A stretch of 64,000 nucleotides of DNA from AC-32 sp963717475 (GTDB lineage: Bacteria; Actinomycetota; Thermoleophilia; Gaiellales; Gaiellaceae), in assembly GCA_963717475.1 (NCBI GenBank), contig OY970337.1, positions 1,426,001 through 1,490,000 on the forward strand. Reading direction: 5' to 3'. Below the pieces are notes generated by a model. The model was not told the origin of the DNA, searched no databases, and saw only the letters and a list, made by a program, of their open reading frames with translations. Position 1 is the stretch's first letter; every line of letters begins with the position of its first letter. Shown here in pieces: positions 25,019 through 35,091 of the stretch. The translations under genes and the position numbers were made by a program.

Positions 25019-26314
25019 GTGCAGATCAAGCGAACGATCAGGAGCCCGCGACACCGTTTCCGGCTGCTGGTGGCACTCCTCGTTGTCGGCGGGACCGTCG
25101 CGACGGGCCTGGTTGCCGGAACCGCTTCCGGCAGCGGCAAGGACAAGGTGACGCTGCGCGTCAGCCTGTTCGGCGACTTCGGATACCACGACCTCTACGC
25201 GCAATACGAGGCGGCCCATCCGAACATCGACATCAAGGAAGACATCCAGAGCTACGCGGACCATCACTCGAACCTCGCCAAGAACCTGGCGGTCGGCTCG
25301 GGCGCCGACGACATCGAAGCGATCGAGGTCGGGTTCATCGGGCAGTTCAAGTCGCAGCCCAACCTGTTCGTCGACCTGAACAAGTACGGCGCCAAGAAGC
25401 TCCAGAAGCGCTGGCTGGCCTGGAAGTGGAGCCAGTCGCTTGCGAGGAACGGCGCCCAGATCGGCCTCGGCACAGACGTGGGCAGCCTCGGAATCTGCTA
25501 CCGGCGCGACCTGTTCAAGAAGGCCGGCCTGCCGAGCAGCCGCGTTGCGGTCTCGAAGCTCTGGCCGACCTGGCAGAAGTTCATGACCGTGGGCAAGCGG
25601 TTCGAAGGCCACGCGCCGAAGGGCGTCTCGTTCTTCGACGCCGGCAGCAACGTCTACAACGCGATGATCGGCCAGCAGAATCCGGCGTACTACTCGCGGA
25701 GCGGCCGTGTCATCGTCGGCTCCAATCCGGCGGTCAAGAGGGCCTGGGCCCTGACGATGCAGGGCATCAAGGCCCACGAGAGCGGAGGCCTGGCCGCGTT
25801 CAGCAACGACTGGAACACGGGCTTCAAGAACGGCACGTTCGCCACCGTGACGTGCCCGGCCTGGATGATGGGCTACATCCAGGGCCAGGCCCCGAAAACC
25901 GCGGGCAAGTGGGACATCGCCGCGGTTCCGGGCGGCGGCGGCAACTGGGGCGGCTCGTTCCTGAGCGTCCCGAAGCAGGGCTCTCACCAGGCCGAGGCCG
26001 CCGACCTGGTCAAGTTCCTGACCTCGCCGGCCGCCGAGAAGTACGTCTTCAAGCAGACCGGCAACCTCCCCAGCCAGCCCGCGCTGTTGAAGAGCCCGGC
26101 GGTGAGGAAGTTCAAGAACGCGTTCTTCAACCACGCACCGGTCGGGAAGATCTTCGCGACCTCGGCATTGAGGCTGAAGCCGCAGATCCTGGGCCCCCAC
26201 CACGGGGACATCCAGACCGCGTCCACGAACGCGATCCAGCGGGTCGAGCAGCACAAGCAGTCCCCCGCGCAGTCGTGGAAGCAGTTCCTCAAGGACGTCA
26301 AGGCAGTGACCTAG
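25019..26314 (+). CDS. ABC sugar-binding protein (CebE-like)
   Basis: A 431-residue extracytoplasmic solute-binding protein of the carbohydrate (MalE/CebE) class. A signal segment (about 15-38) is followed by VTLRVSLFGDFGYHDLYAQY. Typical ends are VPKQGSHQAEAADLVKFLTS and KQTGNLPSQPALL. No lipobox cysteine is visible, unlike most Gram-positive binding proteins, so it may be anchored otherwise or be diffusible. GTG start 25019 with AAAGGAGG upstream. A short GGCCC hairpin (24950-24965) lies in the 80-nt gap after lacI. Substrate is inferred as a beta-glucoside from the neighbouring GH1 gene. Confidence 0.88.
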   Translation: MQIKRTIRSPRHRFRLLVALLVVGGTVATGLVAGTASGSGKDKVTLRVSLFGDFGYHDLYAQYEAAHPNIDIKEDIQSYADHHSNLAKNLAVGSGADDIEAIEVGFIGQFKSQPNLFVDLNKYGAKKLQKRWLAWKWSQSLARNGAQIGLGTDVGSLGICYRRDLFKKAGLPSSRVAVSKLWPTWQKFMTVGKRFEGHAPKGVSFFDAGSNVYNAMIGQQNPAYYSRSGRVIVGSNPAVKRAWALTMQGIKAHESGGLAAFSNDWNTGFKNGTFATVTCPAWMMGYIQGQAPKTAGKWDIAAVPGGGGNWGGSFLSVPKQGSHQAEAADLVKFLTSPAAEKYVFKQTGNLPSQPALLKSPAVRKFKNAFFNHAPVGKIFATSALRLKPQILGPHHGDIQTASTNAIQRVEQHKQSPAQSWKQFLKDVKAVT

Positions 26315-26341
26315 GGGTTTGCCCCGACGATGGGCGCGCCT

Positions 26342-26372
26342 GGCCCGGGTGACCCTCCACTCGGGTCAGGCC
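26342..26372 (+). other. stem-loop between binding-protein and permease genes
   Basis: TGACCC (26350-26355) pairs with GGGTCA (26363-26368) around a 7-nt loop, extended by GGCC/GGCC outside. Hairpins at this place in ABC operons commonly raise the amount of binding protein over permease by protecting the upstream mRNA or causing partial termination. Confidence 0.45.
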
Positions 26373-26412
26373 CTCATCGGTCTGGACGTTCTAGGGAGGT
26401 GTTGAGAGCGCG

Positions 26413-27387
26413 ATGAGCGAAAGGACGGCAGTGCACTCCTCGGTGAAGGCTGCCCCAGCCCGCCGGATCGGCATCCGCGGCCGCCTGCACAACCTCGACG
26501 AGCGCTGGTCGCCGTACCTCTACATCTCGCCGTTCTTCCTGCTCTTCATCGTCTTCGGGCTCTTCCCGCTCGGGTACACGGCCTGGGTCTCGCTGACCGA
26601 CCGGACACTGCTCGATCCCAACCCGACCTTCATCGGGCTCGACAACTACACGGCGCTCCTCCACGACTCGTACTTCTGGAACGCCGTCGAGAACACGCTC
26701 GGGATCTGGGCGATCTCGACCGTGCCCCAGCTGCTGATCGCCCTGGGGCTCGCGACGCTGCTCAACACCGGTCTCCGCGCTCGCACGTTCTTCCGGATGG
26801 GCGTCGTCCTGCCGCAGGTGACGTCCCTCGTCGCAGTCGCGCTGATCTTCACGCAGCTCTTCTCGCGCGACTACGGGCTCGTCAACTACATGCTCCACTT
26901 CGTCGGGATCCACAACATCGACTGGGAGGCCGGCCGGCTCTCGTCCTGGATCGCGCTCTCGGTGATGGTCACCTGGCGCTGGGCCGGCTACAACGCCCTC
27001 ATCTACCTCGCGGCGATGCAGGGCATCCCGGACGAGCTCTACGAGGCGGCCGCGATCGACGGTGCGGGACCGTGGAAGCAGTTCATCCACGTGACGGTCC
27101 CGCAGCTGAGGAACACGATCATCTTCACGGTCATCATCTCGACGATCGGCGGCCTCCAGCTCTTCACGGAGCCATACCTCTTCGAGCCGCTCAAGGCAGG
27201 GGCGACCGGCGGCTCGGGGCGCCAGTACCAGACGGTCGTCATGTACCTCTACGAGAAGGCCTTCGCCGGCACGCAGTTCAAGTTCGGCTACGCGGCCGCG
27301 ATCGGCTGGGCCCTGTTTCTGCTGATCGCGCTGATCTCGCTCGTGAACCTGTTGATCGTGCGCAGGATCAGGACGGCGGAGGCCTGA
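26413..27387 (+). CDS. ABC sugar transporter permease (CebF/MalF-like)
   Basis: A 324-residue inner-membrane permease with six spans. The first is YLYISPFFLLFIVFGLFPLG and the EAA loop reads ELYEAAAIDGAGPWKQFIHV with TVPQL after it. It pairs with the next permease to form the channel of the beta-glucoside importer. Good ribosome site GGGAGGTGTTGAG before ATG 26413. The stop overlaps the start of the next gene (TGATG). Confidence 0.9.
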   Translation: MSERTAVHSSVKAAPARRIGIRGRLHNLDERWSPYLYISPFFLLFIVFGLFPLGYTAWVSLTDRTLLDPNPTFIGLDNYTALLHDSYFWNAVENTLGIWAISTVPQLLIALGLATLLNTGLRARTFFRMGVVLPQVTSLVAVALIFTQLFSRDYGLVNYMLHFVGIHNIDWEAGRLSSWIALSVMVTWRWAGYNALIYLAAMQGIPDELYEAAAIDGAGPWKQFIHVTVPQLRNTIIFTVIISTIGGLQLFTEPYLFEPLKAGATGGSGRQYQTVVMYLYEKAFAGTQFKFGYAAAIGWALFLLIALISLVNLLIVRRIRTAEA

Positions 27388-28271
27388 TGTCGACCGTCGC
27401 CCAACCCGTTTCCCCGCGCAGGAGGCGAAGAATCTCGCGCCGGCTCGGCGCGGCCGGCCCGCTCACGTACGTGGGCCTCGGGCTCGTAACGATCATTTCG
27501 ATTTTCCCGCTCTACTGGTCGCTGGTCGTCGCGTCGCACGACAACTCCGCGGTTGCGGCCTACCCCCCGGTCCTGACGCCGGGCACTCAGCTTTGGCACA
27601 ACCTCACTCGGCTCTTCGACTCGGGCGAGGTCAACGTCGACTTCTGGAAGGCGCTGATCAACTCGGCGATCGTCGCCTCGACCGTCACCGTCGCCGTCGT
27701 CTTCTTCAGCGCGCTCGCGGGGTTCGCCTTCGCGAAGCTGCGCTTCCCGGGCCGGAACGCGTTCTTCCTGCTGGTGATCGCGACAATGCTCGTCCCGGTC
27801 CAGCTGGGCGTGATCCCGCTCTACATCGAGATGGTCAAGTTCGGCTGGGTCAACCACCTCCAGGCCGTGATCGCGCCGAACCTCGTCACCGCCTTCGGCG
27901 TCTTTCTCATGCGCCAGTACATCGCGGGATCAGTGCCCGACGAGCTGATCGACGCCGCGCACGTCGACGGCTGCTACACGATGGGCGTCTTCTGGCACGT
28001 GGTCATGCCGGCGGTGCGCCCGGTGGCCGCGGTGCTCGGCCTGCTCACGTTCATGACGATCTGGAACGACTTCTTCTGGCCACTGATCGTCCTCGGCCCG
28101 CGCAACCCGACGGTGCAGGTGGCGACCTCGACGCTCGCGAGTGGCTACGTCCAGGACTACGCACTCGTCCTCACCGGCACGTTCGTATCGATCCTCCCGC
28201 TCTTGATCGTGTTCCTCGTCTTGGGGCGCCAGATCATCGGCGGGATCATGAAAGGAGCGGTCAAAGGATGA
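27387..28271 (+). CDS. ABC sugar transporter permease (CebG/MalG-like)
   Basis: A 294-residue permease, partner of the preceding one. Arg-rich N-terminus PRRRRRISRRL, six spans, and the EAA loop DELIDAAHVDGCYTMGVFWH with VVMPAVRP. The Gly-Cys in place of the usual Gly-Ala/Gly-Ser is unremarkable. The start overlaps the upstream gene and the end overlaps the GH1 gene by 4 nt (ATGA). Confidence 0.9.
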   Translation: MSTVAQPVSPRRRRRISRRLGAAGPLTYVGLGLVTIISIFPLYWSLVVASHDNSAVAAYPPVLTPGTQLWHNLTRLFDSGEVNVDFWKALINSAIVASTVTVAVVFFSALAGFAFAKLRFPGRNAFFLLVIATMLVPVQLGVIPLYIEMVKFGWVNHLQAVIAPNLVTAFGVFLMRQYIAGSVPDELIDAAHVDGCYTMGVFWHVVMPAVRPVAAVLGLLTFMTIWNDFFWPLIVLGPRNPTVQVATSTLASGYVQDYALVLTGTFVSILPLLIVFLVLGRQIIGGIMKGAVKG

Positions 28272-29596
28272 GCTTTCCCAACGAATTCGTGTGGGGTGCG
28301 GCAACCGCCGCGTACCAGATCGAGGGTGCCACGGAGGCCGACGGCCGCGGCGAGTCGATCTGGGACCGCTTCTCGCACACCCCCGGCAGGGTCGCGAACG
28401 GCGACACCGGCGACCGTGCCTGCGAGCACTACTACCGCTGGCGCGAGGACCTGGACGTGATGAGCTCCCTCGGGCTCCAGGCCTACCGCTTCTCGATCTC
28501 GTGGCCGCGCATCCAGCCTGCCGGGCGGGGGCCGGTGAATCGGAAGGGGATCGACTTCTACCGCCGGCTCACCGAGGGCCTGCTCGAGCGCGGGATCGCG
28601 CCGCTCGCGACGCTCTATCACTGGGACCTCCCTCAGGCCCTCCAGGACGAAGGCGGCTGGGCCTCGCGCGAGGTCGCCGACCGCTTCGAGGTCTACGCCG
28701 AGCTCGTCTTCGAGCATCTGGGCGACCTCGTCGATGACTGGGTCACGCACAACGAGCCCTGGGTGACGTCCTTCCTCGGCTACGGCTACGGGACGAAGGC
28801 GCCCGGGATCCAGGACTGGCGCGCGGCGCTCACCTCGGCCCATCACGTCCTGCTCTCGCACGGAAAGGCGGTCGCGGCGTTCCGCGCCGGCCGCGGCACC
28901 GGGCGGATCGGGATCACTCTCGACCTGACGCACGTCTACGGGGACGCCGAGGCCGCGCTCAGGTTCGACGGCAACCGCAACCGCTGGTTCCTCGACCCGG
29001 TTCTGCGCGGCGGCTACCCCGCGGACATGGTCGATCTCTACGAGGCGCGGCTCGGCCCGCTCGAGTTCATCCGTCCCGGAGACCTCGAGGAGATCGCGGC
29101 GCCGATCGACTTCCTCGGCGTGAACTTCTACCAGCCGGCGGTCGTCCAGCTCGACGGCGACCAGGGGCCGATCGGTGTCGAGGAGCTCCCGCCTGACGGG
29201 CCGACGACGGCGATGGGCTGGCGGGTCGCGCCGGACGCGCTCACCGAGCTGCTCCTGCGCCTGAAGCGCGACTACGGCGACCTGCCGCTCCTGATCACCG
29301 AGAACGGGGCGTCGTTCGACGATCCGCCGGTCAACGGGAGCGCGGTCGTCGAGGACCCGCAGCGCGTCGAGTATCTCCGCGGCCACGTCGCGGCCGTCGA
29401 GCGTGCAGTCGGCGCGGGCGTGGACGTGCGCGGCTACTACGTGTGGTCGCTCCTCGACAACTTCGAGTGGGAGCACGGCTACTCGAGCCGCTTCGGGATC
29501 GTCGGCGTCGACTTCGAGAGCCAGCGCCGCACGCCGAAGCGCAGCGCGCTCTGGTATCGCGACCTGATCAGCGAGCACCGGAACGGCAAGGGCTAG
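28268..29596 (+). CDS. GH1 family beta-glucosidase
   Basis: A 442-residue cytosolic glycoside hydrolase family 1 enzyme, full length. Acid/base Glu163 lies in THNEPW and nucleophile Glu345 in LLITENGASF. The N-terminal family signature is FVWGAATAAYQIEGA, and the C-terminal aglycone region is YYVWSLLDNFEWEHGYSSRF. It hydrolyses imported cellobiose or other beta-glucosides to glucose. Its place between the permeases and the ATPase gene makes the import-plus-hydrolysis logic clear. Confidence 0.95.
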   Translation: MSFPNEFVWGAATAAYQIEGATEADGRGESIWDRFSHTPGRVANGDTGDRACEHYYRWREDLDVMSSLGLQAYRFSISWPRIQPAGRGPVNRKGIDFYRRLTEGLLERGIAPLATLYHWDLPQALQDEGGWASREVADRFEVYAELVFEHLGDLVDDWVTHNEPWVTSFLGYGYGTKAPGIQDWRAALTSAHHVLLSHGKAVAAFRAGRGTGRIGITLDLTHVYGDAEAALRFDGNRNRWFLDPVLRGGYPADMVDLYEARLGPLEFIRPGDLEEIAAPIDFLGVNFYQPAVVQLDGDQGPIGVEELPPDGPTTAMGWRVAPDALTELLLRLKRDYGDLPLLITENGASFDDPPVNGSAVVEDPQRVEYLRGHVAAVERAVGAGVDVRGYYVWSLLDNFEWEHGYSSRFGIVGVDFESQRRTPKRSALWYRDLISEHRNGKG

Positions 29597-29598
29597 CG

Positions 29599-30786
<1,188 letters not shown>

Positions 30787-30855
30787 CACGGTTGCGCAAA
30801 TCCGACCGCGCCTGGAAGCCTCACTGAGGAACGAGCCGGCCCCTAGATCTGGCTG

Positions 30856-31017
30856 TCACTCGAGATGTGGGCTCTCGCCGCGCTTTCGCCCAGAGACGGG
30901 ATCGCGGAACCGATCGGGGTGGTGCGCAAACGGGCTCATCTCGAAGAGCGCCCACGCGAGCACGGCCCCGGCGCCGACGACGAACGCGAAGACGAGGAGA
31001 ATCATCAGCGCGTGCAT
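30856..31017 (-). CDS. 53-residue single-span membrane protein
   Basis: ATG at 31017 is preceded by a strong AAAGGAGG site 5 nt upstream, which decides the start over a longer frame. The peptide has one span, MHALMILLVFAFVVGAGAVL with AWALFEM after it, then a short polar tail DPVSGRKRGESPHLE. No family recognised. It lies alone between the beta-glucoside operon and tRNA-Ala. Confidence 0.65.
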   Translation of the reverse strand: MHALMILLVFAFVVGAGAVLAWALFEMSPFAHHPDRFRDPVSGRKRGESPHLE

Positions 31018-31210
31018 GTCAGCCTCCTTTCGTCGAGGGAGACAGCATGGCCCCACCGCTGGGCGACCGGCATCAGCGCGGGCACTGAAGAACGCTCGGT
31101 CGAAACTACTGACGGAGCCGCGGGGCAGGGCTAGCTGAGCCGTTCGGGCCATGTTCAGGCCACGGCGCCGGGCTGCCCTGCTCTCCTGTTTGGCTCTAAC
31201 ATGCCGGTAC

Positions 31211-31283
31211 GGGGCGTTAGCTCAGCTGGGAGAGCGCCGGCTTTGCAAGCCGGAGGTCACCGGTTCGATCCCGGTACGCTCCA
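31211..31283 (+). tRNA. tRNA-Ala (TGC)
   Basis: Complete cloverleaf of 73 nt. Acceptor GGGGCGT pairs with ACGCTCC including the G3-U70 pair that marks alanine tRNAs, and the discriminator is A. The anticodon arm is CCGGC-TT-TGC-AA-GCCGG and the T-arm ACCGG-TTCGATC-CCGGT. CCA is not encoded. TAACAT at 31197-31202 could be the promoter -10 element, 8 nt before the first base. Confidence 0.97.
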
Positions 31284-31323
31284 TTTCCCGCTTCGACCGC
31301 TTCGCTTTCCTCTCGCTCGGGCA

Positions 31324-31346
31324 GCGAGCCGGCGTTGCCGGCTCGC
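31324..31346 (+). terminator. GC hairpin downstream of tRNA-Ala
   Basis: A perfect 10-bp stem GCGAGCCGGC / GCCGGCTCGC with a GTT loop, 41 nt after the tRNA. It shares the core GAGCCGGC...GCCGGCTCGCGC with the hairpin at 23723-23748, so this may be a recurring terminator-like element. No T-run. Confidence 0.5.
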
Positions 31347-31406
31347 GCGGGGCTGTCGGACAGGCACGCCGCGCCCGCCATGCCGGTCGCGGCGGCGAGG
31401 TGCTGC

Positions 31407-31631
31407 TTATTCCGAGGCTGCGTCCGCTTGGCTGTCGAGGAGCTCTCGCGCCTGTGCCGCGTCGCTCTCGTCCACGACTACCTCGATCGGCGAAGTGGCG
31501 CCCATCGGCAGGACGCTCTGATTCATGGCGGATCCCCCGTGGGACGCCTCGATGCCGTTGGCTCGGAGGAGGCCGAGGATCATGTCCGCTTCCGCCTCGT
31601 TTGGCACCACGGCAACCGTGACTGCGCTCAC
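31407..31631 (-). CDS. DUF2007-like putative signal-transducing protein
   Basis: A 74-residue protein with a ferredoxin-like pattern: VTVAVVPNEAEADMILGLLR at the N-terminus, a short variable loop, then PIEVVVDESDAAQARELLDS. This matches the DUF2007 family (small GlnB-like fold), whose role is not established. It is 28 nt upstream of the Ig-like secreted protein gene on the same strand in reverse order and seems monocistronic. Confidence 0.75.
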   Translation of the reverse strand: MSAVTVAVVPNEAEADMILGLLRANGIEASHGGSAMNQSVLPMGATSPIEVVVDESDAAQARELLDSQADAASE

Positions 31632-31659
31632 CGGGAGAGCATAGTCCCGGCCGGCGGCC

Positions 31660-32790
31660 TCAGTAGCCCAGCCAGGTGCGCTGGGCGAGGGCGAGCTGGA
31701 CGTTGTGGATGTAGTTCACGGCGCCCGAGTCGTACCAGCTGCCCGAGTACCACGAGCCCACGCAGCCCCAGAGGACGTACGGCCAGCCGTGCGCGGCGGC
31801 GATCTGCCTGACCGTCTGGCCGTTGTAGAGCCAGGAGCCGCCCGGTTCGTAGAAGTCGCCGTTGTAGCAGGCGCGCAGCCTGGCCGCGTAGAGATCGACC
31901 GCTAGGGCCGTCGATCGCTGGATGTCCGGCATGCCGCCCCACAGAAGCGAGCCATCGCAGTTCTTGTTCTTGATCTGGATGACGCTGAAGGAGCCGATCG
32001 TCGGGTCGCCGCCGCCGCAGCGGTCGCCCCACGTGGACTGGTGCCAGGTCGACTCGATCACGGCGACCGCGCGCATCAGGTCCTCGTCGATGCCCCAGCG
32101 GCACCCGGCCCAGGAGAACATCTCCGTCGTCGTGCCGGTGAACTGGCCCTGGACGAGCGGCACCCTCCCGGCCCAGGCGGACCAGTAGGGGTCGGTCATG
32201 GCCGGCCCCCAGACGTACGAGCCGTCGCCGACGGTGTGGTTCGACGCGTCGTTGTCGTGACGCGGCTCCCAGGTGGTGTGGATGATCTTGGTCGCGCAGG
32301 TCGCCGCGTCGCGCGGGAACGAGTTCGCGAGAGCGCAGCTCGCCTCGGCCCGGTCGACGCAGTTGCGAGACGGGTCCGTGCCGAAGTAGCCGGGCGGAGG
32401 CGGCGGCAGCGGTGGCCCCTGGACGGTGATGACACCCGAGGGCTTCGAGCGGGCCGACCGGTGCCCGACACGGTTGGAGGCCGTCACGACGACACGCAAG
32501 CGGTGCCCCACGTCGCGGGCTCCGAGCAGGTAGGTCACGTGCCTCGCGCCGCGGACCTTCCCGCACGACCTGCCGGCCCGGTTGCAGGACTGCCACGCGT
32601 AGCGAAAGGCGGTCGGCCGGTTCGACCAGCGGCCGCGGCGGGCCGTGAGGGTCTTCCCCTGGAGAGCGGTTCCGGCGATCTTCGGCGCTGCGCGATTCTG
32701 GGGCGCCCGTAGCCGCCCGGCCAGCGATGCCCCCGCGAAGAGGACGGCTGCCAGGAGGAGCGCGCCGATGATCGAGGCTGATCGCTTCAT
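31660..32790 (-). CDS. secreted Ig-like/lysozyme-like cell-wall protein
   Basis: A 376-residue exported protein. Signal peptide at about 1-24 (SIIGALLLAAVLFAGASLAG). Residues about 35-122 form one actinobacterial Ig-like repeat with the usual paired cysteines (WQSCNRAGRSCGKV) and LGARDVGHRLRVVVTASN. After a Pro-rich linker the C-terminal half contains GIDEDLMRAVAVIESTWHQS and GSFSVIQIKNKN, like a transglycosylase/lysozyme catalytic core with Glu in VIEST, plus five or more cysteines. The peptidoglycan-cleaving role is inferred. ATGA overlap with the M23 gene. Confidence 0.68.
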   Translation of the reverse strand: MKRSASIIGALLLAAVLFAGASLAGRLRAPQNRAAPKIAGTALQGKTLTARRGRWSNRPTAFRYAWQSCNRAGRSCGKVRGARHVTYLLGARDVGHRLRVVVTASNRVGHRSARSKPSGVITVQGPPLPPPPPGYFGTDPSRNCVDRAEASCALANSFPRDAATCATKIIHTTWEPRHDNDASNHTVGDGSYVWGPAMTDPYWSAWAGRVPLVQGQFTGTTTEMFSWAGCRWGIDEDLMRAVAVIESTWHQSTWGDRCGGGDPTIGSFSVIQIKNKNCDGSLLWGGMPDIQRSTALAVDLYAARLRACYNGDFYEPGGSWLYNGQTVRQIAAAHGWPYVLWGCVGSWYSGSWYDSGAVNYIHNVQLALAQRTWLGY

Positions 32791-33221
32791 CGACCTAGCC
32801 GGAACTTAAGCGGATTGACCGGCCGGCCCCGGTGGCGCATCTCGAAGTGGAGGTGCGTGCCCGTGCACCAGCCCGTGCAACCCGCCGTCCCGAGGCGCTC
32901 TCCCGGCCAGACCCTCTCGCCGAGGCGAACGCGCCAGCCGGCGAGGTGCGCGTAGAGGCTCGTGTAGCCGTGGCCGTCCTTGGTCTCGACCACGTTCCCG
33001 TACCCCTCGAAACCCCGAGGCTGGCCGACCTCGACGACGATCCCCGGTTGAGCCGCCGTTACCGCGCGCGTGCGCAGGATGCCGATGTCGATCCCCGGAT
33101 GGCCGCCTCCGAACTGCGTCGTGATCGATCCCTGCGCCGGCCACGACGACCAGTCGGGCGTTTGCGGAGCAGCGGGAAGAGGCGCGCGCGAGAGCGCAAG
33201 CGCGAGGAGCAGGGCGAGCAC
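32787..33221 (-). CDS. M23-family (LytM) peptidoglycan endopeptidase
   Basis: About 144 residues with a hydrophobic leader (LALLLALALSRAPLPAAP) and a compact LytM domain. Zinc ligands are in GGGHPGIDIG (HxxxD) and GTHLHFEMRH (HxH), with YTSLYAHL between them. These enzymes cut peptide bridges in peptidoglycan. No ATG lies near the leader. GTG 33221 is the best start, though a longer version within the upstream frame cannot be excluded. It is divergent from the lytic transglycosylase gene and overlaps the Ig-like gene, making a small wall-remodelling group. Confidence 0.8.
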   Translation of the reverse strand: MLALLLALALSRAPLPAAPQTPDWSSWPAQGSITTQFGGGHPGIDIGILRTRAVTAAQPGIVVEVGQPRGFEGYGNVVETKDGHGYTSLYAHLAGWRVRLGERVWPGERLGTAGCTGWCTGTHLHFEMRHRGRPVNPLKFRLGR

Positions 33222-33277
33222 GGCGCCGCGGAGAGTAGCAGCGAATCGATGATTTGCAGGTCTTTCGAGAATCCGCG

Positions 33278-34090
33278 ATGTCTCTAGACTGCCTGCGCGT
33301 GGGGGTCTTCTTCGTCGTTCTCGCGCTCCTCGCGGGGCCGCCGCCGCCCGGGGCGCCGATTCCACGGGACCCCGCCAAGCTGGCCGCGCGGCTCGAGCAG
33401 ACGACGCGCTCGCTCGACGAGAGCGTCGACTCCTGGCGCGCGAGCGGTGCACGACGGCCCCCGGACGACGTCACGCTGTATGCGCTCTACCAGCAGCGGA
33501 TCGTGATCCTGCTGACCGAGAAGCCCGAGCTGTCACGCGAGGTAATCGGACGGCTGCCGTCGGAGGAGGCGCGCCCGCTTCGAACTGAGCTGGCCGCCCG
33601 CAGGGAGCTCAGACGGCTGTCGAGGCCGCGACCGCGCAGTGCTTTCCGGACAGGCCCCGCCGAGCCCGCAACGAGCCTCCGCGGTTACTACGGCGCTGCG
33701 CAGCGGCGGTTCGGTGTGGCCTGGAACGTGCTCGCCGCGGTCAACTTCGTCGAGTCGGCGTTCAACAAGCTCCGCAACGCGAGCACGGCGGGCGCGCAGG
33801 GGCCGATGCAGTTCATTCCTTCGACGTGGCGCGTGTACGGGCTCGGCGGGAACATCCACGACCCGCACGACGCGATCCTCGGCGCGGCCAACTACCTGCA
33901 CGCGAACGGCGCGCCTCACAACTACCCGCGCGCGCTCTACCGCTACAACCCGTCCCGGTTCTACGTCGACGCGGTGCTCCGCTACGCGAGCCTGATCCGG
34001 GCGGACCCGCGCGCCTTCTACGTCCTCTACAGCCGCCAGGTGTTCGTCCGCACGCCGCACGGGCTCGTGCGGCTCACCGGGCCACGGTGA
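33278..34090 (+). CDS. secreted lytic transglycosylase (SLT/MltB-like)
   Basis: A 270-residue exported protein. Signal segment MSLDCLRVGVFFVVLALLAG, a helical region of about 100 residues, then the SLT domain: AWNVLAAVNFVESAFNKLRN (catalytic Glu in FVESAF), GAQGPMQFIPSTWRVYG and DAILGAANYLHANGAP. It cleaves glycan strands of peptidoglycan. ATG 33278 was preferred over TTG 33254 because it places the signal at the N-terminus. The stop overlaps the next gene (GTGA). Confidence 0.88.
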   Translation: MSLDCLRVGVFFVVLALLAGPPPPGAPIPRDPAKLAARLEQTTRSLDESVDSWRASGARRPPDDVTLYALYQQRIVILLTEKPELSREVIGRLPSEEARPLRTELAARRELRRLSRPRPRSAFRTGPAEPATSLRGYYGAAQRRFGVAWNVLAAVNFVESAFNKLRNASTAGAQGPMQFIPSTWRVYGLGGNIHDPHDAILGAANYLHANGAPHNYPRALYRYNPSRFYVDAVLRYASLIRADPRAFYVLYSRQVFVRTPHGLVRLTGPR

Positions 34091-34767
34091 GCCCGCCTCC
34101 GCTCGTCCTGCTGCACGGCCTCGGCACGGGACCGAGCGGCTGGCAGCCACAGGTCGATGCATTCAGCCCCTCGCGCACGGTGGTCACGCCTGCGCTCCGG
34201 CTCGACACGGCCTTCGACTTCGGGGCCGAGGCGAGGCGCGTTGTCGCAGACGTGGCCCCTGGGAGCAAAATCGACCTCTGCGGCCTTTCCCTCGGTGCGC
34301 TGGTCGCTCTGCGTGCGGCCGTCGACGAGCCCCAACGCATCCGGCGGCTGGCAGTCTCCGCCGGGTTCGCCTCGCTCCCGCGCTTGCATGCGCTGCTGCA
34401 GCTCGCGCTGGGCAACGCCACGCGGCTGATGCCGGCGCATGTTCTACGCGGACAGCTCGTCGCGGGAATTCCCGAGGTGCACCGCGAGACGGCGAGGCTG
34501 GAGACGGCAGAGCTCGACGGACGGGCGATCCGACACGTCTTCCACGAAGGCCGCCGCTTCGACGTCCGTGCCGGGCTCGAGCGGGTGACGATGCCCGTGC
34601 TCGTGCTCGTTGGTGCAGACGACTGGGCGAACCGGCGGCTCTCGCGGGAGCTCGCGGATCAGATTCCGGGCGCGAAGATCGAGCCGATCGCCGGCGCGGG
34701 CCACGTCGCGAACCTCGACGCGCCCGACGGGTTCAACGAGGCGCTGCGGTCCTTTCTCGACGCGTAG
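34087..34767 (+). CDS. alpha/beta-fold hydrolase
   Basis: A 226-residue hydrolase. Oxyanion HGLGTGPSGW, nucleophile elbow CGLSLGALVAL (Ser), acid in VLVGADDWAN and His in AGHVANLD make a complete triad. Resembles 3-oxoadipate enol-lactonase/BioH-like proteins, but the substrate is open. GTG start overlaps the transglycosylase stop. The end overlaps a convergent small gene by 35 nt. Confidence 0.85.
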   Translation: MSPPPLVLLHGLGTGPSGWQPQVDAFSPSRTVVTPALRLDTAFDFGAEARRVVADVAPGSKIDLCGLSLGALVALRAAVDEPQRIRRLAVSAGFASLPRLHALLQLALGNATRLMPAHVLRGQLVAGIPEVHRETARLETAELDGRAIRHVFHEGRRFDVRAGLERVTMPVLVLVGADDWANRRLSRELADQIPGAKIEPIAGAGHVANLDAPDGFNEALRSFLDA

Positions 34768-35011
34768 CTTGCGAAGACCCCGGCGGCGTCTTCACCGGCG
34801 GGTGCTCGCCGGTCAGGATCCCCCACGCCTTGGTCGCGACCTTGCGGGCGACCAGCGACGTGACGATGCCGAGCGCGCCGTAGAGGGCCGTCCAGCGGCG
34901 CTCCTTGCGCTGCCGTTCCTTCGGGTCGGTCGTCGCGGAATCCAGCAGGCTCTTCAGGTCTGCAGCGAGGTTTCGTAGATCCTCTGCGACCGCATCGCGT
35001 CTGTCGCTCAC
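34733..35011 (-). CDS. DUF4235-like small membrane protein
   Basis: A 92-residue protein. The N-terminal half is a charged helix (DRRDAVAEDLRNLAADLKSL), then a weakly hydrophobic segment ALYGALGIVTSLVARKVATK followed by AWGILTGEHPPVK. The last part resembles DUF4235, a small actinobacterial membrane family. GTG 35011 has an AGGAGGAG ribosome site and was preferred to an earlier frame start. Unknown function. Confidence 0.65.
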   Translation of the reverse strand: MSDRRDAVAEDLRNLAADLKSLLDSATTDPKERQRKERRWTALYGALGIVTSLVARKVATKAWGILTGEHPPVKTPPGSSQATRRERTAAPR

Positions 35012-35091
35012 AACTCCTCCTGTTTGGCCAAAGCGGGTGCCGGAGACAGTGATGGCGTTCCGCGTGCGGCCAGTCGGCAAACGCGAACGTT